NCBI GenBank assembly: GCA_045226015.1
Contig: JBGVBY010000001.1
Coordinates: 1 to 64,000 of the forward strand
Direction: 5' to 3'
Source: UBA2450 sp045226015
Lineage (GTDB): Bacteria > Bacillota_I > Bacilli_A > RFN20 > CAG-826
Length of the DNA stretch: 64,000 nt
Shown here: in pieces, positions 24,192 through 32,447 of the stretch
Layout of the letters: each line of letters opens with the position of its first letter
Position numbering within the stretch: the first letter of the stretch is position 1
Translations under genes and position numbers: made by a program
The notes under the pieces: model-generated
Seen by the model: only the letters and a program-made list of their open reading frames with translations
Told to the model about the DNA's origin: nothing
The model's database searches: none

Positions 24192-24211
24192 GTTTCTATT
24201 CTCCTTTCAAA

Positions 24212-24325
24212 TTAACCTTGTCTTTGCTTGTGCTTTGGATCGCTACAAATGACCATGACTTTGCCATGTCTTTTGATGACTCTGCACTTTGAGCAAATTG
24301 GTTTGACTGAAGGTCTGACTTTCAT
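24212..24325 (-). CDS. rpmJ: 50S ribosomal protein L36
   Basis: This short gene encodes 37 aa. It begins MKVRPSVKPICSKCRVIKRH and ends KHKQRQG. Two Cys-x2-Cys/Cys-His positions identify the zinc-binding form of L36. It lies between infA and rpsM as in other Firmicutes, and TAGGAGG precedes the ATG. Confidence 0.95.
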   Translation of the reverse strand: MKVRPSVKPICSKCRVIKRHGKVMVICSDPKHKQRQG

Positions 24326-24359
24326 AATATTTACCTCCTAAAATAGTTTTGTCTCAGGA

Positions 24360-24578
24360 CTATTTAAACCTGAATGTTATACGGCCCCGTGTTAAATCAT
24401 AAGGCGAGATTTCTACGGTAACTTTATCACCTGGAAGAATGCGAATGTAATTCATTCGGATTTTACCAGAAACGGTAGCCAAGATTACCATGTCGTTTTC
24501 AAGTTTTACACGGAACATCGCGTTTGGTAATGTTTCCGTAACGACCGCCTGTACTTCGATGACATCTGCTTTTGACAT
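24360..24578 (-). CDS. infA: Translation initiation factor IF-1
   Basis: The 72-aa OB-fold factor blocks the A site during initiation. It shows VIEVQAVVTETLPNAMFRVK, the ribosome-binding KIRMNYIRILPGDKV and ISPYDLTRGRITFRFK. It starts 3 nt after map and ends with TAG. Confidence 0.97.
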   Translation of the reverse strand: MSKADVIEVQAVVTETLPNAMFRVKLENDMVILATVSGKIRMNYIRILPGDKVTVEISPYDLTRGRITFRFK

Positions 24579-24581
24579 TAA

Positions 24582-25343
24582 TTATTCTTCCCCTTCGTAC
24601 ATCGTGATTATTTCATAACCACTTTCAGTAACTATCACTGTGTTTTCGTAGTGGCATGTTAATTTACCGTCTTTAGCTTTAACGGTCCAGCCATCACTTA
24701 ATACACGAGTGTCTTTTCTTCCTTCTAACACCATTGGTTCAATCGCTAAAGCGGTATTCGCTTGGATTAATGCTCCTGTTCCTTTCTTTCCATAGCATGG
24801 AATGGAAGGATCTTCATGCATATGTGAACCAATTCCGTGTCCAGTATAATCTCTTGTGACGTTATATCCATGACTCTCGACATATTCTTGAATCGCATTA
24901 GATATGTCGCCGACATGAGATCCAGGTTTAACGACTTTTAGAGCCTCAAAGAATGCTTCTTTTGTGGTTCTAACTAGTCGCTCGGCTCTAGCAGAGACCG
25001 TGCCGACCATGAAGGTACGGCACGCATCTGCCATATAGCCTTTGTAATTTGCTACAATATCCACAGAAACGATATCACCTTCTTTTAAAATTTCTTTAGA
25101 AGAAGGGATGCCGTGAAGCAAAGTGTCATTAACACTTACACAGCTCGCGGCAGGATAATCGTAATATCCTTTTTCTTCAGGATAACAATCATGCTCCGCC
25201 ATCACGTCTTCAACGATATCATTGATATCCATTGTCGACATGCCTGGGCGTATTTCTTTCTCTAATCTTTTAAAGACGAGACCGACTACACGTCCAGCTT
25301 CTTTCATTAATTCAATTTCACGTGGAGATTTAACAATTACCAT
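24582..25343 (-). CDS. map: Methionine aminopeptidase, type I
   Basis: The 253-aa metalloprotease removes N-terminal Met from new proteins. The five metal ligands are in place: Asp in VSVDIVANYKGYMADACRTF, His in TGHGIGSHMHEDP, Glu in AIEPMV and Glu in YENTVIV. It starts 2 nt after adk. In Firmicutes this gene normally sits between adk and infA. Confidence 0.97.
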   Translation of the reverse strand: MVIVKSPREIELMKEAGRVVGLVFKRLEKEIRPGMSTMDINDIVEDVMAEHDCYPEEKGYYDYPAASCVSVNDTLLHGIPSSKEILKEGDIVSVDIVANYKGYMADACRTFMVGTVSARAERLVRTTKEAFFEALKVVKPGSHVGDISNAIQEYVESHGYNVTRDYTGHGIGSHMHEDPSIPCYGKKGTGALIQANTALAIEPMVLEGRKDTRVLSDGWTVKAKDGKLTCHYENTVIVTESGYEIITMYEGEE

Positions 25344-25345
25344 AA

Positions 25346-25996
25346 TTACTTTCTAAGAAATGAAGAAACTTCATCGAATAATATTTCTTTACCTTTTAAA
25401 GAATCAAATGATTCTAATAAACCTAATTTAGCGTAATAGTCTAATAAAGGTTTGGTTTCAGAAACATAATGTTCTAAACGAACTTTAAGCGCTTCTTCGT
25501 TATCGTCTTTTCTTTGATAAAGTGGTCCTCCACATAAATCACATACACCTTCCACTTTTGGTTTCATGGTGACGATGTGATATGGAGCGCCACAATTCTT
25601 ACAAACGCGACGACCAGAAATACGTCTAACGAGTTCGTTATTATCACAGTCAAGGTTGATAACGACATCGATATCTCTAGAAATTTCTTTAGCAATCTTA
25701 CTTAAAGCTTCTGCTTGAGGAAGAGTGCGTGGGAAACCGTCTAAAAGGAAACCGTTATCGCAATCTTTTTGACTGAGTCTCTCTTTGACTAACCCAATAG
25801 TGACATCATCAGGAACTAAATGTCCTTGATCGATATAACTTTGAGCGAGTTTTCCGAGTTCGGTTTGAGCCTTAATCGCATCTCTAAACATATCTCCAGT
25901 AGAAATATGTACAAGATTTAAAGACTCTTTAAGTTGTTTAGCAAGTGTTCCCTTGCCTGCCCCAGGCGGGCCCATAAGAATGATGTTCTTTTTCAT
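25346..25996 (-). CDS. adk: Adenylate kinase
   Basis: The 216-aa enzyme balances ATP, ADP and AMP. The P-loop is MGPPGAGKGTLAKQL, with HISTGDMFR and DGFPRTLPQAEAL. The LID domain is the zinc-binding type, with four Cys in CKNCGAP and CDLCGGPL, common in Gram-positive bacteria. It is 5 nt downstream of secY. Confidence 0.97.
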   Translation of the reverse strand: MKKNIILMGPPGAGKGTLAKQLKESLNLVHISTGDMFRDAIKAQTELGKLAQSYIDQGHLVPDDVTIGLVKERLSQKDCDNGFLLDGFPRTLPQAEALSKIAKEISRDIDVVINLDCDNNELVRRISGRRVCKNCGAPYHIVTMKPKVEGVCDLCGGPLYQRKDDNEEALKVRLEHYVSETKPLLDYYAKLGLLESFDSLKGKEILFDEVSSFLRK

Positions 25997-26001
25997 AGTT
26001 A

Positions 26002-27351
26002 TTAATGTCCTCCGGAAGCAACAACTTCATCAAATGACTTACCAGCGAGTAAACCATCGATTTGATTATTAAGTTCAAGACATACACCGACGACGATGAT
26101 CATACCAGTACCACCAAGTACTAAGGAGTTATCTCCACCGAATACTCCACTTAATGTGAGGATTGATGGGAGAGATGCAATAATAACTAAGGCAATCGCT
26201 CCAATACAGGTGACGCGGTTAAGTACGCGTCTAATATATCTTTCGGTTTCTAATCCAGGCTTAATACCTGGGATATAGGAACCATTTTTTTGGAAATTCT
26301 CCGCCATTTGTTGCGGATCAATTTGTAAGTTCGCATAGAAGAAGGTAAATGCGACAGTGAGGAAGATATAAATAATAAGTCCCCATGGCATTGACCAGCC
26401 ATCCATTTGATACATTTCACTGGTAGAGAAGATCTTAAGCCAACTTGCGTTACTAGCGTTACTGTCAATAAATCCAGCAATGACGCTAGGTGCCATCATA
26501 AGTGAGCTAGCGAAGATTACAGGAATAACGCCCGCGCTATTGATTTTAATTGGTAAGAAACTTGCTCTAGCCATACTTTGAGTTTGTCCACCGCTCTTTC
26601 CACTATGTTGAATAGGGATTTTACGTTGAGACAATTCTACGAAAGTGACGAATGCAATAATGATGAGATATGCCGCTACATATAATACGAACTTGAATAC
26701 ACCAGCAATAACTAAATTATCTGGGTGTCCAGCGGTTGTGGAGATATAGGTTGTAAAGGCGTGAGCGAATTGATTTGGTAAAGAACAAACAATTCCGGCG
26801 AAAATGATCATAGAAATACCATTTCCGATACCTTTAACAGAGATTTGGTCTCCAAGCCACATAACGATCATAGAACCCGCTAACATGACGACAATAATAT
26901 AGACGTAAGTTAACCAGTTACCAGTTAAGTTAAGTGTGACATCTGGGCTGTTTTCAATAGTCTTGATGATACCATATGCCTGAACCGCACCTAATAATAA
27001 GGTGAGATATCTAGTGGCATATTCCATTTTTCTTCTTCCGTATTGGCCTTGACGACGAAGCTCACTAAGAGCAGGTAATACATCTGTAGATAATAGTTGC
27101 ACAATAATTTGTGCGGTGATGTATGGGGAGACGCCAAGGGCGAAGATGGAGAACGTTTGTAACGTTCCACCACCTAACATATTCATAAGTGATAAGGCAG
27201 ACCCAGAGTTGAGATATTCTTCTAATCCTTCAGGATTGACTCCTGGGACTGTTATCTGTGCTCCGATACGGAAGATAAAGAGGATGAGAACCGTAAACAA
27301 AATACGATTCATGATCTCCTTATTTTTAAGAATCGAAGCAATCTTTTTCAT
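26002..27351 (-). CDS. secY: Protein translocase channel subunit SecY
   Basis: The 449-aa membrane protein has about ten transmembrane segments and forms the Sec channel with SecE and SecG. The start has FRIGAQITVPGVNPEGLEEY, and the cytosolic loop has GIKPGLETERYIRRVLNRVT. Other signatures are FALGVSPYITAQIIVQLL and NGISMIIFAGIV. It sits between rplO and adk as usual. Confidence 0.97.
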   Translation of the reverse strand: MKKIASILKNKEIMNRILFTVLILFIFRIGAQITVPGVNPEGLEEYLNSGSALSLMNMLGGGTLQTFSIFALGVSPYITAQIIVQLLSTDVLPALSELRRQGQYGRRKMEYATRYLTLLLGAVQAYGIIKTIENSPDVTLNLTGNWLTYVYIIVVMLAGSMIVMWLGDQISVKGIGNGISMIIFAGIVCSLPNQFAHAFTTYISTTAGHPDNLVIAGVFKFVLYVAAYLIIIAFVTFVELSQRKIPIQHSGKSGGQTQSMARASFLPIKINSAGVIPVIFASSLMMAPSVIAGFIDSNASNASWLKIFSTSEMYQMDGWSMPWGLIIYIFLTVAFTFFYANLQIDPQQMAENFQKNGSYIPGIKPGLETERYIRRVLNRVTCIGAIALVIIASLPSILTLSGVFGGDNSLVLGGTGMIIVVGVCLELNNQIDGLLAGKSFDEVVASGGH

Positions 27352-27352
27352 A

Positions 27353-27793
27353 TTAGATTACCTCAGCTGTTCCACCTGCGCTTTGAATCGCTTCTAAAGC
27401 GCTCTTAGAAAATTTAGCTGCTTGAACAGTTAATTTCTTCTCGAGTTTTCCGCTTCCTAAGACTTTGACTCCGTGGAATTCTCTTCCAACTAAGCCAACT
27501 TCTTTGAGTAAAGCAGAGGTAACGAGAGTACCTTCTTCAAATCTGTTTAAATCACCGACATTAACGACAGCGTATTCAACGCGATTAACGTTTTTGAAGC
27601 CTCTTTTTGGAAGTCTTCTCCATAATGGCATTTGTCCACCTTCAAAGCCTAAAGCGACTCCACCGCCACTACGAGCGTTTTGTCCTTTATGACCTTTACC
27701 AGCAGTCTTACCGTTACCAGAGCCGATTCCTCTACCCTTACGGTAGTGTTCACTTCTACTGCCTTCGGTTGATTGAAGTTCATGTAATTTCAT
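27353..27793 (-). CDS. rplO: 50S ribosomal protein L15
   Basis: The 146-aa uL15 protein shows MKLHELQSTEGSRSEHYRKG, GKTAGKGHKGQNARSGGGV and GFEGGQMPLWRRLPKRGFKN. In most Firmicutes rpmD (L30) lies between rpsE and rplO; here only 32 nt separate them and rpmD is absent. Confidence 0.97.
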   Translation of the reverse strand: MKLHELQSTEGSRSEHYRKGRGIGSGNGKTAGKGHKGQNARSGGGVALGFEGGQMPLWRRLPKRGFKNVNRVEYAVVNVGDLNRFEEGTLVTSALLKEVGLVGREFHGVKVLGSGKLEKKLTVQAAKFSKSALEAIQSAGGTAEVI

Positions 27794-27825
27794 TTTTTAC
27801 ACCTCCTTAAACTTTCTAGTGCTAC

Positions 27826-28446
27826 TTATTCTTTTCCGCGAAGTTCTTTCATCGCTTTGTAGCTCTTGAGGTTATTTAAACCTTGGTTGGTCGCTCTAAT
27901 GATATTAATTGGAGCGCGGCTACCATAGACTTTAGAACAAACGTTTTGCACACCGGCAAGTTCAAGAATAGCTCTGACAGGTCCACCAGCGATAATACCA
28001 GTACCTTCAGGAGCAGGTTTTAAGTAAACATTACAAGCACCATATTTACCAACGATTTCGTGGGAGATGGTGTTTCCTTTCACTAAGTGAATGGAATAAA
28101 GTTTTTTACGAGCCGCTTCACTAGCTTTCTTAATTGCGTCTGGGACTTCAGCAGCTTTTGCTAATGCAAAGCCATATTTGCCTTTGTGATCTCCGACAAC
28201 AACTAAGGCTGTGAATTTCATACGACGTCCACCTTTAACAGTCTTAGAAACACGGTTGATGAAGACTACTCTTTCTTCCATGTCATCTTTGACTTCATGA
28301 ACAGGTTTACGATCACCTTTACGGTCTGGTCTATTACCTTTTCTATCTCCGTGAGGACGACGATCTCCGCGAGGGGCTCTTTCTTCTTTTGGAGCAGCTG
28401 GAGCTTCTGCTTTTACTTCTTCAGTAACAACTTTTTCTTCTGCCAT
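27826..28446 (-). CDS. rpsE: 30S ribosomal protein S5 with disordered N-terminal extension
   Basis: The S5 core (about residues 55-206) is normal: ERVVFINRVSKTVKGGRRMK, the double-stranded-RNA-binding part and GPVRAILELAGVQNVCSKVY. Before it comes an extension of about 52 residues absent from typical 165-aa S5: an acidic/Ala part (EEVKAEAPAAPKEE) and then Arg/Asp/Gly-rich repeats (GDRRPHGDRKGNRPDRKGDR). Several other ribosomal proteins in this operon carry similar tails. Confidence 0.96.
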   Translation of the reverse strand: MAEEKVVTEEVKAEAPAAPKEERAPRGDRRPHGDRKGNRPDRKGDRKPVHEVKDDMEERVVFINRVSKTVKGGRRMKFTALVVVGDHKGKYGFALAKAAEVPDAIKKASEAARKKLYSIHLVKGNTISHEIVGKYGACNVYLKPAPEGTGIIAGGPVRAILELAGVQNVCSKVYGSRAPINIIRATNQGLNNLKSYKAMKELRGKE

Positions 28447-28458
28447 TGTTTTTTCTCC

Positions 28459-28815
28459 TTAGAATTCTAAGCCGGCTTCTCTAGCGGCTTCTGCAAGTGC
28501 TTTGACACGTCCGTGATATAAATATCCGGAACGATCGAAGACAACTTTACTAATTTTCTTTGCTTTTGCTTTCTTAGCGATATCTTCGCCGACTTTTTTA
28601 GCGGCCTCGACATTACTACCATTTTCAAGCTTTAAGCTCATTGAAGAAGAGCTAACTAATGTGACTCTCTTATCATCATCAATGATTTGCGCTTCAATGT
28701 TTTTGTTAGAACGATAGACACATAATCTTGGGCAAGCCTTTGTACCAGAGATTTTCGCTCTGACACGGGCATGTCTTCTAACTCTAGAAATGTTTTTACT
28801 TTCTTTAGAAACCAT
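28459..28815 (-). CDS. rplR: 50S ribosomal protein L18
   Basis: The 118-aa uL18 protein binds 5S rRNA. It shows RRHARVRAKISGTKACPRLC, VYRSNKNIEAQIIDDDK, VVFDRSGYLYHGRVKALAEA and a REAGLEF end. It lies between rplF and rpsE. Confidence 0.97.
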   Translation of the reverse strand: MVSKESKNISRVRRHARVRAKISGTKACPRLCVYRSNKNIEAQIIDDDKRVTLVSSSSMSLKLENGSNVEAAKKVGEDIAKKAKAKKISKVVFDRSGYLYHGRVKALAEAAREAGLEF

Positions 28816-28836
28816 TTTATATACCTACCTTTCTAA

Positions 28837-29382
28837 TTATTTCTTACCACCGGCACGTTTACCTTCCTTAGTAACAACGTGTTCGTCTTTATAACGAATA
28901 CCTTTTCCTAAGTATGGTTCTGGACGGCGGACTTCTCTAATACGAGCAGCGGTTTGTCCAACTGCTTGTTTGTCAATACCTTCAACAGTGATTTCAGTTG
29001 GGGAAGGAAGAGTGACTTTAACTCCTTCATTAGGAACGATTGTGACAGTGTGGCTATAACCGGCCCAAAGAACAACGTTATTACCTTGTAATTGAGCTTT
29101 ATAACCAATACCTCTCATTTCGAGTTCCTTCTTATATCCTTCGGAAACTCCAACGATCGCGTTGTGGATATTGGCACGGACTGTACCGTGATTTTGTTTG
29201 ACTTGTTTGACATCACTTTCTCTTTTACAAACAAGAGTTGCTCCATCGATTTCAACGTTGATGCCGTGGTTTAGTGGGACAACTAAGTTACCTTTTGGAC
29301 CACTGACTTTGACGCTTCTACCTTCGACAGTAACAGTGACGCCTGCAGGAATTGAGATGACTTTATTACCAATACGTGACAT
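28837..29382 (-). CDS. rplF: 50S ribosomal protein L6
   Basis: The 181-aa uL6 protein starts MSRIGNKVISIPAGVTVTVE and shows GPKGNLVVPLNHGINVEID, KELEMRGIGYKAQLQG and the C-terminal RRPEPYLGKGIRYKDE. I use ATG 29382, preceded by AAGGAGAT; the frame stays open upstream to 29403, but that adds only seven non-conserved residues. Confidence 0.97.
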   Translation of the reverse strand: MSRIGNKVISIPAGVTVTVEGRSVKVSGPKGNLVVPLNHGINVEIDGATLVCKRESDVKQVKQNHGTVRANIHNAIVGVSEGYKKELEMRGIGYKAQLQGNNVVLWAGYSHTVTIVPNEGVKVTLPSPTEITVEGIDKQAVGQTAARIREVRRPEPYLGKGIRYKDEHVVTKEGKRAGGKK

Positions 29383-29396
29383 ATTGTATCTCCTTC

Positions 29397-29789
29397 CTAC
29401 CAAACGTAAGCGATTACTTCTCCACCGATACCTAAGGTTCTAGCCTTAGCGTCGGTCATAACTCCTTGAGAAGTGGAGATAATCGCAATACCTAAACCTT
29501 TAAGAACACGTGGGAGTTGACCACAGCCAACGTTAACACGTAAACCTGGTTTAGAGATTTTCTTTAAGCCAGAGATGACTCTAGTGCCATCACTAGCGTA
29601 TTTTAAGGAAAGTGTTAATTCCTTTTTAGTAGTACCCTTGACTTTGTAATCGAGGATAAAGCCTTCTTCTTTTAAGATTTTGGCGATTTCAACTTTCATT
29701 TTGCTAGAAGGCATTTTCACTTGTTCATATTTTAATGCGTTAGCATTTCTAATGCGGGTAAGCATATCCGCAATTGGATCTGACATCAT
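29397..29789 (-). CDS. rpsH: 30S ribosomal protein S8
   Basis: The 130-aa uS8 protein shows SDPIADMLTRIRNANALKYE, VMTDAKARTLGIGGEVIAYVW and GLRVNVGCGQLPRVLKGLGI. Two ATG codons in tandem follow AGGAGG; either may be used. In many bacteria S8 represses translation of the spc operon. Confidence 0.97.
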   Translation of the reverse strand: MMSDPIADMLTRIRNANALKYEQVKMPSSKMKVEIAKILKEEGFILDYKVKGTTKKELTLSLKYASDGTRVISGLKKISKPGLRVNVGCGQLPRVLKGLGIAIISTSQGVMTDAKARTLGIGGEVIAYVW

Positions 29790-29807
29790 GTTTATTTACC
29801 TCCTATA

Positions 29808-29993
29808 TTACCAAGATGATTTCTTTAAGCCTGGGATTTCACCCTTGTATGCGAGTTCACGAATACAAATACGGCATAAATGGAATTTTGAATAGACAGC
29901 GTGAGGACGTCCGCAACGTTCACAACGTGTATATTCTCTAACTTTGTACTTTTTAGGTCTCGCACAGCGGACTTTAGCACTTGTTTTTGCCAT
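29808..29993 (-). CDS. rpsZ: 30S ribosomal protein S14, zinc-binding type Z
   Basis: The 61-aa protein is the short Gram-positive uS14 with a zinc knuckle: CERCGRPHAVYSKFHLCRIC, followed by IRELAYKGEIPGLKKSSW. All four Cys ligands are present. Confidence 0.97.
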   Translation of the reverse strand: MAKTSAKVRCARPKKYKVREYTRCERCGRPHAVYSKFHLCRICIRELAYKGEIPGLKKSSW

Positions 29994-30011
29994 GAATTAT
30001 TGGACTCCTTT

Positions 30012-30713
30012 CTATCTATGGAATGGCATACCGAGTAAATCTAACAAGGTATATGCCTCTTCGTCTGTTTTTGCGGTAGTGACGATAACAACGTCCATAC
30101 CTCTAACTTTCGCCACTTTATCGTAATCGATTTCTGGGAAAATTAATTGTTCTTTAACACCTAAGGTGTAGTTTCCACGACCGTCGAAAGCGTTTTTAGA
30201 AACACCACGGAAGTCACGGACACGTGGGAGAGCGATAGAGACGAGCTTATCGTAGAAATCCCACATTCTGACGCCTCTAAGAGTGACTTTACAGCCAATG
30301 GCTTGTCCTTCTCTTAATTTGAAGGAAGCGATGGATTTCTTCGCTTTAGTAATGACTGGTTTTTGACCAGTGATTTGTGCGAGTTCGGCAACAGCTTCTT
30401 CAAGTCTTTTTGCGTCTTGAGTTGCATCACCAACACCGATGTTGACGACGATCTTATCAAGTCCTGGAATTTGCATTACTGAAGAATAGTGATATTTTTC
30501 ATTTAATGCTTTACGAATTTCAGTATCATATTTCTCCTTTAAACGAGGAGTGATATTGGCTTTCTTATTTCCATTACCTTTTTTAGCGGCTTTTGGAGCG
30601 GCTTTAGGAGCGGCTTTTGGGGCTTCTTCAACTTTTACTTCTTCAGCTTTTGGAGCGGCGGCTTTTTTAGGAGCTGCAGCTTTTTTTGCTGGGGCTTTCT
30701 TTGCTTCTGCCAT
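30012..30713 (-). CDS. rplE: 50S ribosomal protein L5 with Lys/Ala-rich N-terminal extension
   Basis: The L5 core begins near residue 54 (RLKEKYDTEIRKALNEKYHY) and contains GLDKIVVNIGVGDATQDAKR, KPVITKAKKSIASFKLREGQ and RDFRGVSKNAFDGRGNYTLG. About 53 residues precede it, rich in Lys, Ala, Pro and Glu (KKAPAKKAAAPKKAAAPKAE, then VKVEEAPKAAPKAA). Part of this extension is nearly identical, in DNA as well as protein, to that of L22 in the same operon. Typical L5 is about 179 aa. Confidence 0.96.
   Translation of the reverse strand: MAEAKKAPAKKAAAPKKAAAPKAEEVKVEEAPKAAPKAAPKAAKKGNGNKKANITPRLKEKYDTEIRKALNEKYHYSSVMQIPGLDKIVVNIGVGDATQDAKRLEEAVAELAQITGQKPVITKAKKSIASFKLREGQAIGCKVTLRGVRMWDFYDKLVSIALPRVRDFRGVSKNAFDGRGNYTLGVKEQLIFPEIDYDKVAKVRGMDVVIVTTAKTDEEAYTLLDLLGMPFHR
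30613..30656 (-). repeat. 44-nt repeat shared by the rplE and rplV extensions (copy 1)
   Basis: These 44 nt match 33545-33588 with a single mismatch by my alignment. Both copies encode APKAEEVKVEEAPKA in the N-terminal extensions of L5 and L22. The DNA-level identity argues for recent duplication or gene conversion. Confidence 0.85.
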
Positions 30714-30726
30714 TGTTTAGTCCTCC

Positions 30727-31032
30727 TTATAATTCAGTGCCGCTAGCTTTAGCGACTCTGACTTTCTTTCCTTTAACAATTTTGTGACCAATACGAGTTG
30801 GTTTCTTTGTTTTTGGATCAACAAGCATAACGTTAGAGGCATCGATTGGAGCATAGATCTCAACGATACTTCCTTCTGGGTTAGCTTGGGTTGGTTTTTT
30901 GTGTTTCTTACGGAGATTGACACCTTCGACAACAACACGATTGCTTTTTGGATCAACTTTTTGAATTGCACCAGTCTTGCCTTTGTCTTTGCCAGCGATG
31001 ACAATAACCTTATCACCTTTAATTAAGTTCAT
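30727..31032 (-). CDS. rplX: 50S ribosomal protein L24
   Basis: The 101-aa uL24 protein has the KOW motif (KGDKVIVIAGKDKGKTGAIQ), then KVDPKSNRVVVEGVNLRKKH and RIGHKIVKGKKVRVAKASG. It initiates large-subunit assembly. It sits between rplN and rplE. Confidence 0.97.
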   Translation of the reverse strand: MNLIKGDKVIVIAGKDKGKTGAIQKVDPKSNRVVVEGVNLRKKHKKPTQANPEGSIVEIYAPIDASNVMLVDPKTKKPTRIGHKIVKGKKVRVAKASGTEL

Positions 31033-31046
31033 GACTCGGTTCCTCC

Positions 31047-31424
31047 TTATAACACTTCTGGAGCTAAGGAGACAATTTTCATGAATCCTTCAACTCCACA
31101 ATCTCTGAGCTCACGGGCCACAGGTCCGAAGACACGGGTTCCGACTGGAGCATTATCGTCGTTAATGATAACAACAGCGTTGTCATCAAAAGCGATTGTG
31201 CTACCATCTGCTCTAAGAGTTGGTTTTTTACATCTAACGATGACGCATCTCACAATGTCACCTTTTTTCACTTTTCCATTAGGAATAGCTTCTTTAACGG
31301 AACATTGGATGATATCACCAATATAGGATGTTTTTCTCTTACTTCCTCCGTAGAGGGTGAAAGCGCGAACTTTACGAGCACCACTATTGTCAGCGACAAC
31401 GAGGTTTGTTTCCTTTTGTATCAT
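31047..31424 (-). CDS. rplN: 50S ribosomal protein L14
   Basis: The 125-aa uL14 protein shows MIQKETNLVVADNSGARKVR, FDDNAVVIINDDNAPVGTRV and FGPVARELRD. It is slightly longer than the usual 122 aa. It lies between rpsQ and rplX. Confidence 0.97.
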   Translation of the reverse strand: MIQKETNLVVADNSGARKVRAFTLYGGSKRKTSYIGDIIQCSVKEAIPNGKVKKGDIVRCVIVRCKKPTLRADGSTIAFDDNAVVIINDDNAPVGTRVFGPVARELRDCGVEGFMKIVSLAPEVL

Positions 31425-31426
31425 AA

Positions 31427-31819
31427 TTATTCGGCCTCCTTTTCTTCTTTAACTTCTTCAGCTACTTCTTTCTCTGCCGCAGGTTTCTTTTCGACTTCTT
31501 CGACAGCAATTTCACCAGTTAAAATTTCTTCTTTTAATTCTTTTTCTGCTTCCTTAACAGATAATTCAGCAGTCTTATCGATGCTCACGAGTCTAAATCT
31601 CTTTGTGGCACTTAATTTACGAGTTCCCATGATGGTAACTGTATCGCCAACTTTAGCTTCGTTCTTTTCATCGTGCGCGTAATACTTCTTTCTATATTTA
31701 ACGCGCTTACCATATTTGGCGTGTTTCTTGTGAGTTTCAACAAGGACAACAATGGTCTTGTCGTTCTTATCACTAACAACCACACCTTGAATGGAACGTC
31801 TTAAATTTCTTTCTTCCAT
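31427..31819 (-). CDS. rpsQ: 30S ribosomal protein S17 with acidic C-terminal tail
   Basis: The S17 core (residues about 5-85) is clear: RSIQGVVVSDKNDKTIVVLV, THKKHAKYGKRVKYRKKYYA and GDTVTIMGTRKLSATKRFRL. A tail of about 45 residues, mostly Glu, Lys, Ala and Val (EEVEKKPAAEKEVAEEVKEE), follows; typical S17 ends near residue 87. The tail resembles the acidic parts on L3, L5 and L22. Confidence 0.96.
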   Translation of the reverse strand: MEERNLRRSIQGVVVSDKNDKTIVVLVETHKKHAKYGKRVKYRKKYYAHDEKNEAKVGDTVTIMGTRKLSATKRFRLVSIDKTAELSVKEAEKELKEEILTGEIAVEEVEKKPAAEKEVAEEVKEEKEAE

Positions 31820-31830
31820 TATCGTTCTCC

Positions 31831-32028
31831 TTATTTACTTTCAAGTTCTCTTTCACGTAACACCATGTTTACGCGAGCGATGTCTCTTCTAACAGTAATG
31901 ACATCTTCTCCTCTTTCAAGTGTTCCGACGCTTTTCTTACGTCTTAACTCAAAGAGTTGTTCTTTAAGCGAGTAGAGCTTTTCTTTGAGCTCGCTTGTTG
32001 ACATTTCACGGACTTCACTAATTTTCAT
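31831..32028 (-). CDS. rpmC: 50S ribosomal protein L29
   Basis: The 65-aa uL29 protein shows MKISEVREMSTSELKEKLYS, LKEQLFELRRKKSVGTLE and RRDIARVNMVLRERE. It lies near the exit-tunnel opening of the ribosome. It overlaps nothing and has an AAGGAGA SD. Confidence 0.96.
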   Translation of the reverse strand: MKISEVREMSTSELKEKLYSLKEQLFELRRKKSVGTLERGEDVITVRRDIARVNMVLRERELESK

Positions 32029-32033
32029 CGCTC

Positions 32034-32444
32034 TTACTCTCCTTTTCCGATAACTTTACATTTGATTGGGAGTTTATACGCTGAGAGTCTAAGAGCTTCT
32101 CTTGCGACTTCAGGAGCAACGCCTCCGATTTCAAACATAACTCTACCTTTTTGTACAACTGCTACCCAGTCTTCTGGAGATCCTTTACCGGAACCCATAC
32201 GAACTTCAGCAGGTTTCTTTGTTTTTGCTAAGTGTGGGAAGATTCTGATCCAGATTTGTCCTCCACGTTTTGTGTATCTACTTAAGACAACACGAGCAGC
32301 TTCGATTTGTCTTGTGGTGATCCAAGCACCTTCAAGGGCTTGTAAGCCAAATTCACCAAAGCTGATTTCTGTTCCGCCTTTTGAGTGGCCTTCATATTTA
32401 AGAATATGTGGACGACGGTATTTAACACGTTTTGGTTGTAACAT
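32034..32444 (-). CDS. rplP: 50S ribosomal protein L16
   Basis: The 136-aa uL16 protein shows MLQPKRVKYRRPHILKYEGH, GLQALEGAWITTRQIEAARV, RIFPHLAKTKKPAEVRMGSG and GSPEDWVAVVQKGRVMFEI. It helps position tRNA at the peptidyl-transferase centre. Confidence 0.97.
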   Translation of the reverse strand: MLQPKRVKYRRPHILKYEGHSKGGTEISFGEFGLQALEGAWITTRQIEAARVVLSRYTKRGGQIWIRIFPHLAKTKKPAEVRMGSGKGSPEDWVAVVQKGRVMFEIGGVAPEVAREALRLSAYKLPIKCKVIGKGE

Positions 32445-32447
32445 GGC

